From Antennarius striatus (lineage: Eukaryota; Chordata; Actinopteri; Lophiiformes; Antennariidae), in assembly GCF_040054535.1 (NCBI RefSeq), contig NC_090779.1, positions 24,234,501-24,298,500 on the forward strand: a DNA stretch of 64,000 bases, written 5' to 3'. Position 1 is the stretch's first letter, and each line of letters starts with the position of its first letter. The notes beneath the pieces are model-generated. The model did no database searches. It was not told the DNA's origin and worked only from the letters and a program-made list of their open reading frames with translations. The translations under genes and the position numbers were made by a program. Positions 27,401 to 38,135 of this stretch are shown here, piece by piece.

Positions 27401-28795
27401 GTCGTCGAGGTGAATTCTAAAGATTTACTGATGATCTGAATGTTTTTATACTCCTCCAGAAAGGGAACACATTCTGGAACAACTTAGACTCTGCTGATTC
27501 TGCGGTTTTCCCGTGGGATCACAAGTCTACATACATCCGCCCGCCGTCCTTCTTCAGCAAGCTGGTAAGCCTCTGAGGCTGATGGGTAATTATTATTTTG
27601 CTGGCGAGTTCAGCAGCAGCTTAGAATGTAAGAACCTCCTCTGCCTCTGCTTGTTGTTTGTCCCAGAGCAAAGACGTTCCGCCTCCCCAGTCTATAGAAA
27701 ACGCTCACGTCTTACTCTTCCTGGGTGACAACGTGACCACAGACCACATCTCTCCAGCCGGCAGCATCGCCCGGGTCAGCGCTGCTGCCAAGTACCTGCT
27801 GAGCAAACGGTCCGTTTCCGATCCGATCTTAAATAAAGCTGATAACTTTTTAGCCTGTTTCACCTCATGGTGGGGTGTACGAGTGGTCGCTGAACGCTGT
27901 CCCTCCTTCACTTTTTCCATTCAGCCTGACGCCGCGGGAGTTTAACTCGTACGGCTCTCGCAGAGGGAACGACGCGGTGATGACCAGAGGCACGTTCGCC
28001 AGCACCAAGCTCCAAAATCGATTCATCGGCAAACCCGGTCCCAAGACTTTACACATTCCCTCTGGCCAGACGGTGAGTCTAGACCACATCGAGATGCATT
28101 CAGGAACTTAGTCATATTTAACATCTTCCATGTGGGAGGAGTTACCAGCATGTCCTCGTGTTTGTCCTGTGTGATCAGCTGGACGTGTTCGAGGCGGCTG
28201 AACGCTACCAGAGGGAAGGAATACCGCTCATCATTCTGGCAGGGAAGGACTACGGATCTGGAAACTCCAGGGATTGGGTTGCCAAAGGACCATACTTGCT
28301 GGCACGTACCTACACACACACACACACAGACACACATGTTAAACCAAACAGGCAATATGATTGGCCAACAGCTCACACAAAACTATCAAGTGTGCCTCAC
28401 TTCTCTGGTTTTCCCGGCTCCAGGGGGTACGAGCGGTCATCGCTGAGAGCTTTGAGAAGCTGCACAAGAACCAGCTGGTGGGGATGGGCATCATGCCACT
28501 CCAGTTCCTGCCTGAGCAGAACGCAGACTCCCTGGAGCTCACGGGGAAGGAGAGGTTCACCATCACCCTCCCCGACAGCCTGAGTCCCCGGCAGCAGCTC
28601 ACTATTAAGGTACCGGCTGAGCTAACACCACATTGGTGCAGCGTTGGCCTTAAAGCGCTTACTGGGAATGTGTGTTTGTTGCAGACGAGCCACGGAAAGT
28701 CCTTCCTGGTCACCGCACTGTTCGACACAGAGAGGGATGTCCTCCTCTTCCAACACGGAGGCCACCTGAGATACGTTGCTCGGACTTTCCTCTGA
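21446..28795 (+). CDS. ireb2: Iron regulatory protein 2 (IRP2)
   Basis: Cytosolic RNA-binding protein of the aconitase family that binds iron-responsive elements when iron is low; it is degraded in iron-replete cells through FBXL5. Twenty-two coding exons give 973 aa (human 963). Exons: 21446-21470, 23088-23174, 23448-23613, 23728-23865, 23954-24196, 24307-24376, 24489-24672, 24780-24919, 25031-25202, 25328-25428, 25638-25754, 25837-25996, 26589-26724, 26834-26918, 27004-27160, 27247-27371, 27460-27564, 27667-27809, 27925-28072, 28179-28301, 28424-28609, 28685-28795. The IRP2-specific Cys-rich insert, absent from IRP1, is exon 23954-24196. The aconitase-type cysteines persist (SCTNNC; GYGCATC). 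GSGNSRDW has Asn where active aconitases have the catalytic Ser, as in other IRP2 proteins, so it should lack aconitase activity. The intron after 28301 begins with GC instead of GT. Confidence 0.97.
23954..24196 (+). other. ireb2: ireb2 exon encoding the IRP2-specific cysteine-rich insert
   Basis: This 243-nt exon begins in the codon for the Cys of CAIQN and encodes the stretch that separates IRP2 from IRP1. The ends ([12 protein letters not shown] and [11 protein letters not shown]) match human IRP2 closely, while the middle is Ser/Gly/Pro-rich and divergent. Five cysteines are kept, three of them clustered in [17 protein letters not shown] (spacing C-x6-C-x4-C, against C-x5-C-x3-C in human). 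Confidence 0.9.
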
Positions 28796-31198
28796 AAGCT
28801 GTTCAGCCCGCTCTAACCGAATGTGCCCGAGGTTCACAAACAGCACTCGTTTCTCCATCCCGTCGTCAGCACGGACTGAAAACGGCTCATCAGAGCCATT
28901 TGGCGACAGACGAGCTGGATGAGCATCACCACCTGCACCTGAACTGCTTCTCCATCACCACCTGATTCTGCTTTTACAAAGGCAGCATTTCTCCTCACAA
29001 GACGGGGGGAAAAAGGCGCAGGAATACATCGGTGGCGTTCGCTGATGACTGGAGCCAAGGCCACAACCTTTGTGTCTGATTTGTGTGTTTTGTCGTCGGA
29101 GGATGGATTTGCAGATTAGTAAGGCTTCATTTCGTCATCAAGGACTCAAACTAAGATGAAATTCGACTGCTTCTGTTTAACTAAAAACATGGTGCTCAGT
29201 ACAAACACACACACACACACACACACACTTTAAAGGTGCAGTACAGCCTCTTCTTCCCAAATGTAAACTAAATTCTCATTTTCATGCAAATCTTTGCAGA
29301 ATCGATGTCAGCTGCTCAGATTTCTTGTTGCGGCCAAACAATCTTGTGTAAATGAACTTGTTAATATTTCATCAGATAACCTTTTACAAATAGTACGATT
29401 ACCTCCTGACACTTGAGTTCTGACGTGAAAAATGTGAACTTTCTCTTTCATCATTGCTTGTATCACGAAGCTCCTTGCAGCATTTCTACAACTGACAGTT
29501 TCCCCATTATATTAAAGGAATATTAAACATTTTACAGCCTGGAAGATCGATAAGAATAAACAGTTCCTCTTTAAGGTACAGCATGTTTCAGGAGTCATCT
29601 TCATCAAACTAACATCAGTGGAAACAATCCATGAATTCTGAGATTAAAGTGTGAACCTAATCCTCTTCTGTATGTCTGAAAAGTTTCGTTAATGAGCAGT
29701 TCATCCCTTGCATTCTAGGTCCAGGTCAAAGGTCATTAAAATACACCCAAGATGTGATGGGTAAATTGAAGAAACGATCTTCATGACATTTCTAAGTGTA
29801 AACAGTGCCACTTTTATTGATTTGTTTCCAAAGAAATTTCAATGACTGCACCCTGCTGAGAAGTGATGACTTATCTCTGCTACCTCATCAACAATGTGCA
29901 CCCCCCCCCCCCAAAAAAAACATTTGAGCGACACAGCAAGTGAAGACGTTGATGGCGTCACAGTGGGTGTGCAAACGTGATACAAAGTTCTAATCCTGGC
30001 GCGTAAGGCTGTGGGTTCCATGTGAAACTGCAGGCTGAGTTCTTTCTCAAACGTGTGGATTTGCTTCCGTGTAAATTAGGATCTCGTGGACTTTCTTTAG
30101 TAAACAGCTGTCAACACACACGTGTTTTCTACGTGTAACCGATGTCGCTTCAGTAACCGGTGAAACACTATGTGGTTTCCTTAGAAATAAAAATAATTTT
30201 ATCGACTAGACAATGGGAAAATAAAACTAAAGGTTAGTTGCAGCCCTAAAAACTGGACTCAGAACCCTTGGATGTGAACAGCCTTTGGATTGGTTCATCT
30301 GTTCCCGTCACGGTGTGTTGACCCACCAGCCGAGATGCGAGACAAACCCACCTGCCAGAACTTCAATCTTAGATTTCTCTGGACCGCATCACCATTTCTG
30401 GATTGTAAGTTCGCTGTCAGAATTGGATCCAAATGGAACCATTTGCAGTTCTGATCCAGAACCTGAAGGGGAAGTATGAATCATCCACAAATAAAAAAAA
30501 CAAACAGGTGTTCTTTAACCTCAGCACTGTGGACAACGTTCTGCCAAACAGGATCAGAACCGTCACTGTTCTGAATTAAAGGCACAAACGTGAAGTATAA
30601 TAATCTGCATGTGAACTAAAAAATGAATGGGAAAAAAAAACAAAAAACGAGCTGTACGTACAATTCAACCGCCGTGGACCCCGCTAATGCCCCTCGTCAC
30701 CATCCCAGGATCATATTTAAATCTAAAAGAAAATGTATGGCTGGTACTCGGGTGCTCGATCCACCCGGTGGAATTTACTTTTCATCCCTTTAGGAACGCA
30801 ACGAGACTCTCGAACGCTTTTCATCGTCTGGGTCCCCGGAAAACAATGAACCGCCGCTGATGCGAAGGAGCGCCAGACACGAAGGAGAAGATCCTGAGAT
30901 TGGGTTCGAATCAACGGAATCACTCGTCTACGCATCCCTATCTTTCTCCGTGCATCCATATCTTTGTATCCGCAAACTCTTTTCATCTAATAAGAAAATA
31001 TTTGTAGGAGGTTAAATGAAAATATACAATTATTAATACAGTAGAATACAGAGCTATATTTTAAAGGTGATTAAAAAAACAGGTTGATTGTATCTCCTTT
31101 GACAACGCACGCATTCTCCTTGGTTTATAGGCAAGAGGTAAAGTGTAGAAGAAAGGAAGGCGGCCCGTTCTGTCATCCAAAAGGCTGGCGCTCCATGT
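28796..31198. other. Convergent 3' UTRs of ireb2 and snx1
   Basis: About 2.4 kb between the two stop codons, AT-rich. It includes an (AC)n microsatellite at 29205-29228, a C-run at 29900-29911 and several AATAAA/ATTAAA candidates for either gene, none of which clearly decides the 3' end. No protein-coding evidence. Confidence 0.5.
29205..29228. repeat. (AC)n microsatellite
   Basis: Twelve AC units in the presumed ireb2 3' UTR. Confidence 0.9.
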
Positions 31199-34100
31199 TT
31201 AGGCGATGGCTTTCGCTTCTGGTAGGAACGCCTCCCAGTATTTGATCAGCTGAAGGAGGAGAGAACGGCATCATTTAAACGGAGCTGACAGGAGAAGACG
31301 TTCAGCTTTATGATTTTCAAACAAGACGCCAGAAACTTCCAAGGCTCTGGATTCCTCCAATCAAATTAGATTTTTTTTTCTACTTTCTGTCGACAAATTG
31401 CTTTTTAATTTAAAAAATGTGTTGAAGTGCAAACATTTACAAACTGGTTTAATAGGGTTAATATTCATCTATTCAACTGTGAAAAAGTCACCTGTTGTTG
31501 AGACTTCAGCAGACACTCCAGGTACTGAATGATCTGCTGTTTGAAGTTCTTGGTCTTCTCTTTCTGTACGATTAAAGGAAAACATTTAATCAGCGACAGC
31601 AGAATCATCTGTCGGGTAAATAACAGCATTGGGAACAATGGCGGCACCTCAAAGCGGATGACCTCCTTGCGCACGGTCGCAGAAACTCGCTCGAAGTCCC
31701 TCTCGTACTGCGTCACCTTCCCCTCCCACTGTCGACGACAAGAGAGGAGTTTATATATTAGATTTAGGTTGTTGCTGCACAAAGAACGATGAACATAAAG
31801 ACCCGTCTATTCGTAAGTTTTACTAATAAAATCCAAAATTGTAATTCTTTCTAACACAAGTGACCTGTCGCTCCCGTATGGGATATTTAACCACACAGTG
31901 AGCACCTCAACAATCTCCTCTTTGGCCAGCTGCAGCTTGTCCGGCTTGTTGGCCCACAGCAGCTTGGCCTCCACCTCCCTCTTCTTCTGCAGCGCCGCCT
32001 GAGCGTCCTGCCAACGCTGCCACGACTTCATCCGGTGGTCAAACGACCCCTGGGGGCCACAAACAAGCAGATTCTCATTTCACACATGCAGCGTGTCCTG
32101 GGAAGAACTCCAAGGAAGCACACTTTTTGATGAAACTGATACGACTGAAAACAAATGAAAACGACAACACGACTTGACAGCTTGTAATGAGCCCCCATGA
32201 TGGATTCTGGTGTTTTCTTTTCCCTCAGAATGTCCTTAAAGGACCTCCTGACTTCTGAAGAGTGCAACTACTAAAACCACTAGAGGATAAATAAAGAACC
32301 ACTGGAGGAATGTGAACCTCCCTTATCTCGTACCCTCACGGCTCCCAGCAGCCGGATGTAATCCGCGATGAGTTCAGCGAAGCGGAAGGTGTCGTTTGCG
32401 GCCTGGTCCTGGTGCAGCTGCTCTATCTTGTCCTCCACCTCCGCCAGCTGAGATAGAGCTCGGGACAGGGCGGTGTTGTCCTCGGCGCTGCCCAGCATGG
32501 CAGTGCTTTTGGCGAAGCTGGCTGTGTGTAGCGACAGCTCTGGGGGCGAAATGTGAGACAAACATGAAGGCAAACAGAAGCGTGTCTCTGACACCAGATG
32601 AGACGCTAGAGTTTTTGTGCAACGTGTTTCCTGTCTCTCTGAAAATCTGACTGATGAAGAATCGAACTGAAGGAATGTTGCGTCACGGCCCGGAGAAGAC
32701 AACCAACCTTTCCTGTGGACGACCAGAGACTCCACCAGCGCGTGCAGCTTCCTGAAATGTTGGTCTGCAGCCTCCACCTCCTGCAGCTTCTCTTCAAACC
32801 ACTGCAGCAGAACAAACATTCAGAGCCGGGGAGCCCCCCCCTAGACCCTCCCACATTAATAGTGACACCACACCACCAGCAGTCTGTTTCTCACCACATC
32901 TGATTCGTTCATCTTGATGGTCATTTTACTGACGGCGTCCGTCGCCTTGGTGATCATTTTCAGGAAGCCGGCGCCGCTCAGAGCCTGGGTGCTCACCGCT
33001 CTGGGCAACTGAAGGCAAACACAAACACCAAAGGTATCAAGCGGGACGACTCATGCTTCTGATGCTGCTACAGGTTTTCACAATCAATGAAGAACCAATC
33101 AGCTGATCGAGGAGCACCAAATCTTACATCTTCTCTCTCCAGGAACTCTCTGACATCAGGATCTTGGAGGAGCGACGGGTGAGTGACGACCCTCTGCAGA
33201 TACCTGTGAGATGAGGAAGAGTGAGGAAGAGTTTGGTTTCGTGGATAGGGGAACATCAGACGATGACAGGACGAAAGGGTATGGAACCCATTAAAGATGC
33301 ACTGAAACTAAAAATCAATCGATGAAACAGAACTGAAACTGTAGCCGACTCTTCAGTCAGGACAAAAAGAGGAAGAAGCTTTTGCTCTTCCTCTCCCACC
33401 TCTCTAAAGCGCCTCTTCTTCTCTCCACAAAGTCTGCAGACGAGGAGTCTTCCTTTCCCACCTTCACCTTCGTCATTCCTGCAAAAAAAGGAAAATTCTT
33501 TTAGTCGATCTAGATATACAGAATCTCAGGGAAATCGCTGAAATCCGATCTGCCTACCCAGGATGCTCTTCTCCGGCGGTGGGGGCACAATGAAGCCGTT
33601 GGGAGCGTGTTTTTCCGACAGCTTCTCATAGAGACCAAGGAAGTCGCTGAAGCGTCGCTTCACTGAGAAGGTCTGGTTGCGGAACATGAGCAGTGAGGTC
33701 TGAAACCGAGATGATCGCCATCAAAGAAGGAAAAACTCGGATCAAATCAAACGCTGCTTTATTTGTGTGTTGATCTTTACCTCTGTGGTCACTTTGTAGG
33801 CCATGTAGGCGGTCATCCCATCTCCTGCAAAACAGGGAGACGTTTGGGTGGTTAGACTGTTACAGATCTCTGATTGGTGCTCAATAGAATAACAACTGAC
33901 ACTCGTTTGATGTCCACCGTGATGAGCAACAGACAAACTGCACTGATAACGGACGAGGAGGCCTCACCTATTTTTTCAGGGTCTTTGACAGAAACTTGGA
34001 TGTCAAATTTGTCCACCTGCTCTTCTGACTCTTCTTCCAACTGAAAAAGATAAATTGCATGCAGCTTCATCTTTATCGCCGACTCGTCTGGCATTCTAGA

Positions 34101-34895
34101 AAACATCGGAGTAGAAATCCATTCATCAGCTGATCCCTGGGTTCAGACGTACGTACCTCCTCCAGAGCTGCAGACTGAGGTTTGCTTAGGCTTTTCGCCG
34201 CAGATGCAGACACAGGTGCAGACACAGATGCAGATGGGCCTGGCGCCACAGACGGGCCTGGTGCTGCCGACGGTTTGGCTGTGACATCGGTCTTCCTCTC
34301 GTTCCTCGGACTGTCCAGAGAAAGCTCCACTGTGGCTTCTGTTAGAGAGGAAGACAAGAAGGAAGGTGGAGTTCTCACTGGCGCTGGATGACACTAAACC
34401 TACCGGACGGACATATTCTGGAGCGAATCCAGAAGACGGGCGGGGCTGTGGACCATTAAGAACAAGAAAACTATCTGACAGTTTAAGCTACCATCTACCT
34501 TAGAGGCGTTTATAAATATGGCCGACGACGCCCGCCATCGGCGCTGTTGCATTCTGGTCTAGGGTTAAACCCAATGTCACGATGCATTCAGGATCAGCAG
34601 GAGGAATTGTGATGGTTGAACTGTGAACTGACTATCTTACTATTGGTTTCCACTCCATAATACCATGGTGATTGTTTACTCCAGGCCAAGTGTGTAGTTT
34701 GCATAACTAAATAGTTTAAAATGTGACTGAATTCTTTGATATTCTATTTCATATGGAATTTTTATTTTCACTTTTTCCCACTGACCAATTATTTCCTTTT
34801 AATTGCGATAACTTTTTTACAATAAGGTGCAATAAATTTAGTTTGCTGACTTTGTTCAAAGTGTGTTACACAGAAATAAATAACTTCTGTGTGAA

Positions 34896-34934
<39 letters not shown>

Positions 34935-37791
34935 TAAACTCTATCAGCTCCCCACACTTGCCCTAATACATTTTTTCTTGAAGGCCAACTCGTCTCCATC
35001 TGGAGATGATAGTGAAGGTTCGGATCTCCTCCTGACAGATTGTGTTCATGTCGGACAGAACAAGTTTATCACAGGTTTAAAACCAGCGTATGGTTGGGCT
35101 GTTGTGGGTTTGTACGATATTGTATTATTTTCCCAGTGTTTGCTCGAGAGACACCAACCATGAAATGATTCCCTGGACCCGTTGTCCTGAGCTACCCTCA
35201 GTCCGTCTCCTTGCATTACCTAGTAACCTTCTACAATAAATTAAAAACAGACTGAGAAAATAAACAGCAGACAAAAGACTCACACTGTTTTACCCTGATA
35301 TGACCATCTGGTGCTTTTTAACTGCAGCTTGTTCTGATTACTTCCAGTATGTTTATGGTAAGTAAACATCTTCATCCCAGAGTTCCAAACTATATTTGAA
35401 TAAAGTGTTTTCATTCTTAACATGAATGCTGAAATGTTAGCAACATAAGAAAACTTGTGGACCTACCAGCAAATATATCCGGCTCTTCTTCAGAGAGGAC
35501 TCCGTTGGTCTTGGGTTTTGCCGTGTTCCTGGTGCTGGGCGCCGTGGCAACGGCTTCCTCCGTGAAGATGTCAGTCGGTTCTACAGGTTTGTTCTCGTGC
35601 AGAGGCCCACCAACGTTGCTCCCAGCTCTGGCAGCTTTGGTAGTCTCCGATTTGTCCTTCTGCTCCTTGCCGACGGTTTTCTTTGAGGCGGCGCCCAGGG
35701 GCTCGCCGAACAGATCCTCATCAGGCTCCTCGAAGAGGCTCCTTTGTGGCTGCTTGGCAGGTTTAGTCTGCAGCGGTTGTGTGAACAAGTCGCTTCCCTC
35801 ATCATCAGACAGGTCAACTGTTGTCGTGCTCGTTTTTTTGGCACCAGCAGCAGGTGGAGCGTCACTAAAAAGGTCACCCAAAGGGTCAAAGATTTTCTCA
35901 CTACCAGGTGGCAGTTTTGTTTCAGCTGCTGATAAATCAGCACTGAGATCGATGACTGTAGCAGTGGGTGTTTCTTTTGCTTCCTGTTCCGCATCACTTC
36001 CTGATTTCTCTTCGCCAGAATCATCTGTAGAACCACTGGTCACTTCACTTTTATCTGCTGCAGCTTCAACGGTAACATCTGCTATCACCACTTCCCCTCC
36101 CAGTTCTTCGGTTTCACTTCCAAATATGTCTTCAAACTCATCTGTTGGCTCATCCACACGGAATTCAGTTGAGTCTCCCGCTTCAGCCGCGACGGCACTT
36201 TTGGCCTCCGTCAAGTCCTCGGGAGAGTCAGTTATGTTGTTTGTTAGGTCAACAAAATCATCGGAGGGTTCGCTCACAAGTTCACTCACTGGCTTGCTTC
36301 CCGTTTGTCCAGTCAAAGGCTCGATTAAGGGATCGTTCTCATCAGCAGGAGGCTTGGTTGAAACCTGGCCTGATTGTATGTCAGGAGACAGGAGGGGATC
36401 CATGCTGGTGTGAGGAGGTTCGCTCTGAGGAAAACAAACATCTTTTAAGTGTTTGATGGGAGCTGAAAGAGATTTCACATTTAAAACAACAAGCAAAATA
36501 GCAACCCATCTTCTTCCCTTCAAGGTAGAAGGTTAGTTTCTTTGCATGATTTGACAATTTTTTTCAATAATCAAGACAATAGTAAGCAGATCTTCACATT
36601 TGGGAAGCTTGAACCATTAATATGTCTGGGATTTTGTTTATATGAATCAACACGTGGATAAATCAATAAATCCCATGAAAAGCCTAAGGCAACACGTCTT
36701 CTCAGGTGTCTTCAATTACTGACGTTTAATGTACTTAGAGCAGTATTTACCTTAACTTTACTGCAGTAAACGACATGAGTCGTAAACACAAAAGCAGTGG
36801 TTAGTGTGTGACGTCATTCAGATCAGCTGATGACCCCTTCCTGCTGCTGTTACTAGTTTATTCACATCCACAACTGCTGACTCGAGTTTTCCAAGAAGCT
36901 AAAAAATCAAAAGGACAGCAACTTTCCGATCTCTCCTCCGAAGTCCGATGGGAAAACATCCGGGTTCTGACCACGTGACCGCTGCTCCTCACATGACAGG
37001 AGGCAGCGCGAGCCAGCGTTCTTAATCCTCATTCAAAACGATTGCGACTTTAAAACGACCGATTAAAAACCACAAGTCCGTTCAAGTCGGTGTCCTCCGT
37101 GTCGGTTACAGCCCACCGACCTCCTTCATCCCCACAGAGCCCCTTTTACCCACGCAGGACCGAAGCTAACCTGCTAGCTTAGGCTTCAGATTTTTAGTGC
37201 AACCAGGAAGTTTTCCAAATGTCAAAAAAACACGGACGTGTAATTCACACACACGAACCCCCGTAGATACAGTTAGTGTTCTCTGCTTTGTGGATTTATC
37301 TTTAAAAAAAATCACACACTGTTTGCACACGGTGACGCTGACGAAAAATCAATTCCGACTGTGTCAAAGATCACAAAACTATTTACCAGCAACAACGACA
37401 AGCTAGACGTCTAAAAAAATTCCCTTTAACTGGAGCGATAATTCCTTCTTTCCATTCACCAATAACCCGATGTGATCGATACTTGTGTCAACACGAGTTT
37501 CTCGCTCTTTTCCGTGCGTCAAAAATCAAACAAACCGCCTTCAAAAAACTTTTGCTAATTAGCCGAGCTCGCGCAAGCTAGCTAACCAGCCGCCGTGACA
37601 GTGCAGCCAAATCAGAGCCGCTTTGCTAACACCAAACCCCGTTAAACCTCCTCCGGACGTACCGCGCTCGTGAAGAGATCTTCCCCGTCGTCCTCGTCGC
37701 TGTCTCGGCCTCCGACTTCTTCTGAGTCCAGCACGTCTTGGTCCTCGGACTCGGGGAACGGAGGAGGGCTGCGCTCGGAGCTGGTCGCCAT
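31199..37791 (-). CDS. snx1: Sorting nexin 1, long N-terminal form
   Basis: PX-BAR sorting nexin that binds phosphoinositides and bends endosomal membrane into tubules in the retromer/ESCPE-1 pathway. Fifteen minus-strand exons join in frame to 814 aa (human SNX1: 522): 37791-37663, 36424-35467, 34338-34157, 34040-33968, 33824-33781, 33699-33558, 33478-33400, 33203-33128, 33008-32895, 32801-32708, 32539-32334, 32049-31906, 31728-31648, 31563-31492, 31249-31199. The PX domain carries [18 protein letters not shown] and VPPPPEKS; the BAR domain carries [26 protein letters not shown] and a C-terminal [13 protein letters not shown]. Alignment favours SNX1 over SNX2 ([30 protein letters not shown]). 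The extra length is nearly all exon 2 (958 nt), acidic and Ser/Thr/Pro-rich, with six D-[LI]-F motifs added to the one in exon 1. Head to head with the SV2-like gene. Confidence 0.96.
34899..34933. repeat. (TG)n microsatellite in snx1 intron 2
   Basis: Seventeen TG units within the 1.1-kb intron 34339-35466. The intron otherwise shows only short, unsupported open frames. Confidence 0.9.
35467..36424 (-). other. snx1: snx1 exon 2: acidic exon with repeated D-[LI]-F motifs
   Basis: A single 958-nt exon encoding residues 44-362 of the predicted protein. It opens after TTTCCTCAG and closes at GCTG|GTAGGT, in phase with both neighbours. It codes for an acidic, probably disordered region with D-[LI]-F at residues 142-144, 227-229, 255-257, 280-282, 328-330 and 359-361, each beside acidic residues (for example [26 protein letters not shown]). 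Exon 1 adds GEDLFTSA at 38-40. Human SNX1 has two such motifs in the corresponding region. Confidence 0.85.
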
Positions 37792-38135
37792 CTTCAATCT
37801 CCTTTAATAAACACAGGGGGAGGCGACGTCAACCGCTCCCCGCCGCACGGACGCCCCTCCGCTCGGGCTTTCTGTCGTTACCGTGTCCGGTTCCGGTGAA
37901 GCTAAATCCCTGCCTCACGCCGCCGTTTTAGTTCGCCGTCCTGGAGGTAACACGGAGGAAGACTGGAGGAGACGCTCCGGGGAAGCGACGGGTTCTTCGT
38001 TACTTCCTGGTTTGTCTTGTCAAAGTTAGCCACGGCGCGAGCTAGCCGCGAGCTCGGTGGCCGCGAGACAGCGACACGGTCCAGTTTAGGCACGCGGGTC
38101 AAGTTCGGAGTCCACTACACAGATTTCCCGGGACG
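37792..38135. promoter_or_regulatory. Divergent promoter between snx1 and the SV2-like gene
   Basis: Only 344 bp separate the two start codons. The interval is GC- and CpG-rich, has no TATA box, and contains a CRE-like CGACGTCA (37824-37831) and ETS-type TTCCGG/CTTCCT sequences. This is the usual picture of a bidirectional CpG-type promoter. Transcription starts are not determined. Confidence 0.55.

Noticed and set aside
34723-35163. 146-codon open frame on the plus strand
   Set aside because: It spans a (TG)n microsatellite inside an snx1 intron, gives a Val/Cys repeat, and has no recognisable domain or splice context.
35457-36413. 318-codon plus-strand open frame opposite snx1 exon 2
   Set aside because: It is the antisense shadow of the real acidic exon; the Ser/Val/Leu-rich composition is what an antisense reading of acidic codons gives.
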